Shown here: positions 61,333-64,000 of the stretch, in pieces
Position numbering within the stretch: position 1 is the first letter of the stretch
How the letters are laid out: each line of letters starts with the position of its first letter
Source: Malus domestica
Lineage: Eukaryota; Streptophyta; Magnoliopsida; Rosales; Rosaceae
DNA: 64,000 bases
NCBI RefSeq assembly: GCF_042453785.1
Contig: NC_091670.1
Span: forward strand, 33,615,501 to 33,679,500
Direction of reading: 5' to 3'
Position numbers and translations under genes: made by a program
Notes under the pieces: model-generated
What the model was told of the DNA's origin: nothing
The model's input: the letters and a program-made list of their open reading frames with translations, nothing else
Databases searched by the model: none

Positions 61333-61960
61333 CTTCCCCTTGAGTGCTTAAATACTCAAGTAGTAGTCCTATCAAATCTTTAGCCATAAAGTTGAAGTAG
61401 TTGATAAAGTTGTCTCGTAGGCACTAATGGAGAGCGCGTGAGTCTCATATAGGGATTTGCATGTAGGATTAAGTCTCACCAAATTTGGTTATGGTAAAAC
61501 CCAATGGGGTTAATTCATAGTCTTAAGGAAAACAAATGTGAGTTAATGCAACATGTCGATACTTAACATCTTCAAGATGTAGGTAGTAGACAACATACAA
61601 AAGGGTATGACCATCCCGATGTGGGTGCTTTGTCAAAACCTTGTCAAATTATTAGAACCTCAGTGATTATATACTTCAAGATATTCTCCCTAAGTTCACC
61701 CTGAGAAGTACAAGTGTCGCAAATGAGAAGATCTACACATACCAATTCATCGAACAAGCTTTTGGAAGATTGACTTTGACAACGACTTTGCGAAGAGGTC
61801 GGCAATGTTGTCTTAGGACTAGATCTATTTGACTTTAATCTTCTTATGTTCATGTTGATGTGAGAAGTACACAATATGCTTGGTGTTGACTTTGTTAATG
61901 TATCATTGCTTGATTTGGTCGATATATGCAACGTTTTCTTCACAGGTCGTCGTATGACTC
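61333..61960 (-). pseudogene. Copia polyprotein C-terminal remnant and 3' region
   Basis: One minus-strand frame between about 61960 and 61745 shows ENVAYIDQIKQ, TKHI and then DNIADLFAKSLSKSIFQKLV and IGM. This matches the end of the plant copia RNase H (TKHI...SDNLADLFTKSL type), interrupted by at least five stops. From about 61740 down to 61343 lies a non-coding 3' region leading to the polypurine tract and LTR. The rest of the element (gag, protease, integrase, reverse transcriptase, 5' LTR) is absent from the window. Confidence 0.75.
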
Positions 61961-62017
61961 AACGATGGATGAAAAATTGTAAGTACTTTATGGCAATAAG
62001 CTCGAAGACGTTGTAAC

Positions 62018-62161
62018 TAGGGTTTGTTTAGTGGACCTCCAAGATATTGCGGTGTTCCTCACTGTAAAGATATAACCCGTTTGGAGACGTGCCTTGTTCC
62101 AAAATCACTTTCATCAAAAGTGTTTTTAGTTATTTTAAAAGTATTTCTAAACAAACTCTTA
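62018..62161. mobile_element. Short element with TAGGGTTTGTTTAG ends
   Basis: TAGGGTTTGTTTAG at 62018-62031 pairs with CTAAACAAACTCTTA at 62147-62161. The interior includes AAAAGTGTTTTTAGTTATTTTAAAAGTA. It abuts the truncated edge of the copia remnant, so it may have been involved in that break. Confidence 0.5.
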
Positions 62162-62651
62162 TTTTACGTATATTGTCCTAATCAAATGGTTAGGTATTAT
62201 CATATATTAAGATTTTTCTCTATTTAGTTTTTAAGCTGAAAAATTGAAATTAAGGGCCCAAGAGTTTTACAAGCCAGAGAATCCACTTTTAGAGTATTAA
62301 GTTTAGGCCCAATGCTCGACGGCTCAGCCCATCTCTTTTCTCAAGCTGAATTTTAGTTCCTGGTTTTATAACTTCACATGATGCATTCATAGTGACATTA
62401 TTTGATCTTTCATCATCCTTTTGTTTGTGTAACAGCACCAAACAAAGTTTGCAATTTGCAGGCACAAACCATGAAACTCTGAGACAACATTTAGAGCAAT
62501 TCCAACCCTTTATTTGATGTTCTCTCATATTGTTAGGCATAAAATGTTACGGATATCATATTATTGAACTGTATTTGTGTAGTATTTGAAATAACAAGTG
62601 ATGTTTACATGTTATATTGATTAAGTGATGTCTACACCATTTAGAGCAATT

Positions 62652-62986
62652 CCTAACACTTTCCGCAATCTCTTCTTAAATTTGACCGATGCACACAACA
62701 AGCATTTAATGAGATAAACTTACTAATCATTATAACTTGGAGCATTTTTGCTCACCACCATAAACTATGGTGTATGCTCACCATACACATAATCAATTGA
62801 CACGTGTCATTTCACTTAACTCTAGTTAACTTTCACATTAAATGTTAATTTTTCAACTTTGAAAAAAATTAACCAAGATTAAGTGAAATGACACTTGTCA
62901 ACTGATTAGGTGTAGTAAGTTTATCTCATTAAATGTTTGTTGTATGCATCAGTCAAATTTAAGAAGAGGTTGCGGAAAGTGTTAGG
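62652..62986. mobile_element. 335-bp foldback element with long paired arms
   Basis: CCTAACACTTTCCGCAATCTC...TTTAATGAGATAAACTTAC at the left is the near-exact inverse of GTAAGTTTATCTCATTAAA...GAGGTTGCGGAAAGTGTTAGG at the right. Inside, GACACGTGTCATTTCACTTAA pairs with TTAAGTGAAATGACACTTGTC. The left arm holds about 60 extra bases (TTGGAGCATTTTTGCTCACC...). ATTTAGAGCAATTCC occurs just before the element and again at 62490, but it is not at the right edge, so a target duplication is not proven. Confidence 0.8.
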
Positions 62987-63199
62987 AAAACCCTAAATTT
63001 GCGGTTTGCAAGAATACATTCTCACTCCGTTATTCTTTTTATAAGCAATATTCAATTTTAAACTAATTTAAAATTTCAGATTAAAATTCGGAAAAGAACG
63101 CATTCCCCCTAGACCCATTCCAATAGAGGAGCTTCAAATACATACACCTACCAATGTGATAGGAATCCAATAAAATTCCAAACTTGCTCATTGGACAAA

Positions 63200-63365
63200 T
63201 TTTTTTGTGTGTTCGAAATATGAGGTGATACACAATTTATTATTATACAAGTTATGAGATACTTGTGTTAAAAAATTAACTTGAAAAATAAAACTTCCTC
63301 CATTTATATAATGATACGTGGTGTAAAGTGTATCACCCATGTTCCGAGCACAATACAAAGTTTCT
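63200..63365. mobile_element. MITE related to MITE A
   Basis: The left TTTTGTGTGTTCGAAATATGAGGTGATACAC pairs with the right GTGTATCACCCATGTTCCGAGCACAATACAAAG. The interior AAAAAATTAACTTGAAAA and CATTTATATAATGA echoes that of the element at 21214-21368. Ends are less conserved and no target duplication was found. Confidence 0.6.
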
Positions 63366-63601
63366 TTTCACATTGGTACTTCTTCTGGGGGTACGTATGT
63401 ATGGATGCCAATGTGCTAGTCGCTATCCTTCTGGAGGAGTTCAAGTTTGTATGATCATCTTAATTACCTGCTCCCACGTCCAAATCACGACTCTGCTCAG
63501 AAAGCCAAGTAGTCTATGCATGAGATAAAGAAGACGACAACAAAGTTCCTGCGGATTTTATAAATTAATGTGAAAAAAATATAAAGCAATTTGGAGATTG
63601 A

Positions 63602-63799
63602 AAGGCAGATTCTGTCCTCCCACTTTCCCTGTGCCTTCCTATTTGTGTGGTCACGGTTAAATCACGTTAACATTTTATATTACTATTCATTTTTTTCTTA
63701 TTATCTCTATAAAAAAATAATATAAAATGTTAACGTAGCTTAACTGTAACCATACAAAATAGGAAGGCACGAAAAGTGAGCGGGCAGAGAATCTGCCTC
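63602..63799. mobile_element. Mutator-like MITE (family M, copy 2)
   Basis: AAGGCAGATTCTGTCCTCCC at the left pairs with the reverse complement of the right (GAGGCAGATTCTCTGCCCGC). The arms share TGCCTTCCTATTT and CACGGTTAAATCACGTTAACATTTTATAT with the 22-kb copy. A perfect 11-bp duplication TTGGAGATTGA flanks it at 63591-63601 and 63800-63810. Confidence 0.88.
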
Positions 63800-64000
63800 T
63801 TGGAGATTGACCTCACTCAATGCACATGGGTTAGACAGACGTTTACATCTTATATAGTTAGATTGATGGCTTGGTACTTGTTCTTATTAGAGTGATGGCC
63901 AAGTTATCCACAAAATGATAAAAGTAGTGAGAGATGAGAGTTGTTAGGGTAACGGGAGATGCGCCTTCATTTAAGTAAATTTACATGATGCCCTTCCAAA

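Larger units (their letters stand above)
57210..64000. other. Gene-free flank with repeats
   Basis: Apart from the listed SINEs, microsatellites, copia remnant and foldback elements, I see no gene here. Open frames are short, AT-biased and lack protein-family features. The first about 550 bases are the promoter and leader of the YTH gene. Confidence 0.55.

Overview
This is nuclear DNA from a flowering plant. The genes are split by many short GT-AG introns, intergenic DNA is AT-rich, and the repeats are typical plant MITEs, tRNA-derived SINEs, a TRIM-like element and a copia remnant. Some repeat types, notably the short element near 21.4 kb and the Au-like SINE at 38.8 kb, resemble sequences I associate with Rosaceae (apple, pear, Prunus). 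The family assignment is therefore an inference from memory.

Layout. 1-2.4 kb: upstream DNA with an 861-bp hAT-type element bounded by an 8-bp target duplication. 2.4-15.6 kb (+): a 32-exon strawberry-notch/FORGETTER1 chromatin regulator with an unbroken 1249-residue frame. 16.3-18.4 kb (-): a two-exon type II metacaspase. 18.8-19.0 kb: a TRIM-like element. 19.4-20.7 kb (-): a class III peroxidase. 20.8-24.3 kb: a repeat-rich gap with nested MITEs and a broken RCC1 exon. 24.4-24.7 kb (-): a small heat-shock protein gene cut short by a stop before a recognisable C-terminal tail. 27.2-28.3 kb (+): a SABATH methyltransferase pseudogene without introns. 31.8-34.1 kb (+): a 5-exon DNA-3-methyladenine glycosylase I-like gene. 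37.0-53.0 kb (+): a 47-exon Nuclear Pore Anchor (Tpr/Mlp) gene with an unbroken 2096-residue frame. 54.0-57.2 kb (-): a 9-exon YTH-domain m6A reader. 57.2-64 kb: gene-free DNA with SINEs, foldback elements and the 3' end of a copia retrotransposon.

The intact genes are ordinary housekeeping or stress genes: chromatin remodelling and heat-stress memory (FGT1), protease-mediated wound/death signalling (metacaspase), nuclear basket/mRNA export (NUA), m6A reading (YTH), DNA repair (TAG) and wall peroxidase. As I remember the Arabidopsis map, YTH (ECT8), NUA, metacaspase 4 and FGT1 lie in the same order on chromosome 1 (At1g79270 to At1g79350). The window would then be an ancestral block into which other genes and repeats have been inserted. 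I found no new multigene system. The most informative oddities are the truncated heat-shock gene, two MITEs stacked on one target site, a very short SINE copy with a perfect 13-bp duplication, and the element next to the FGT1 promoter. Exon coordinates were worked out by hand from splice signals, reading-frame continuity and remembered homologues.
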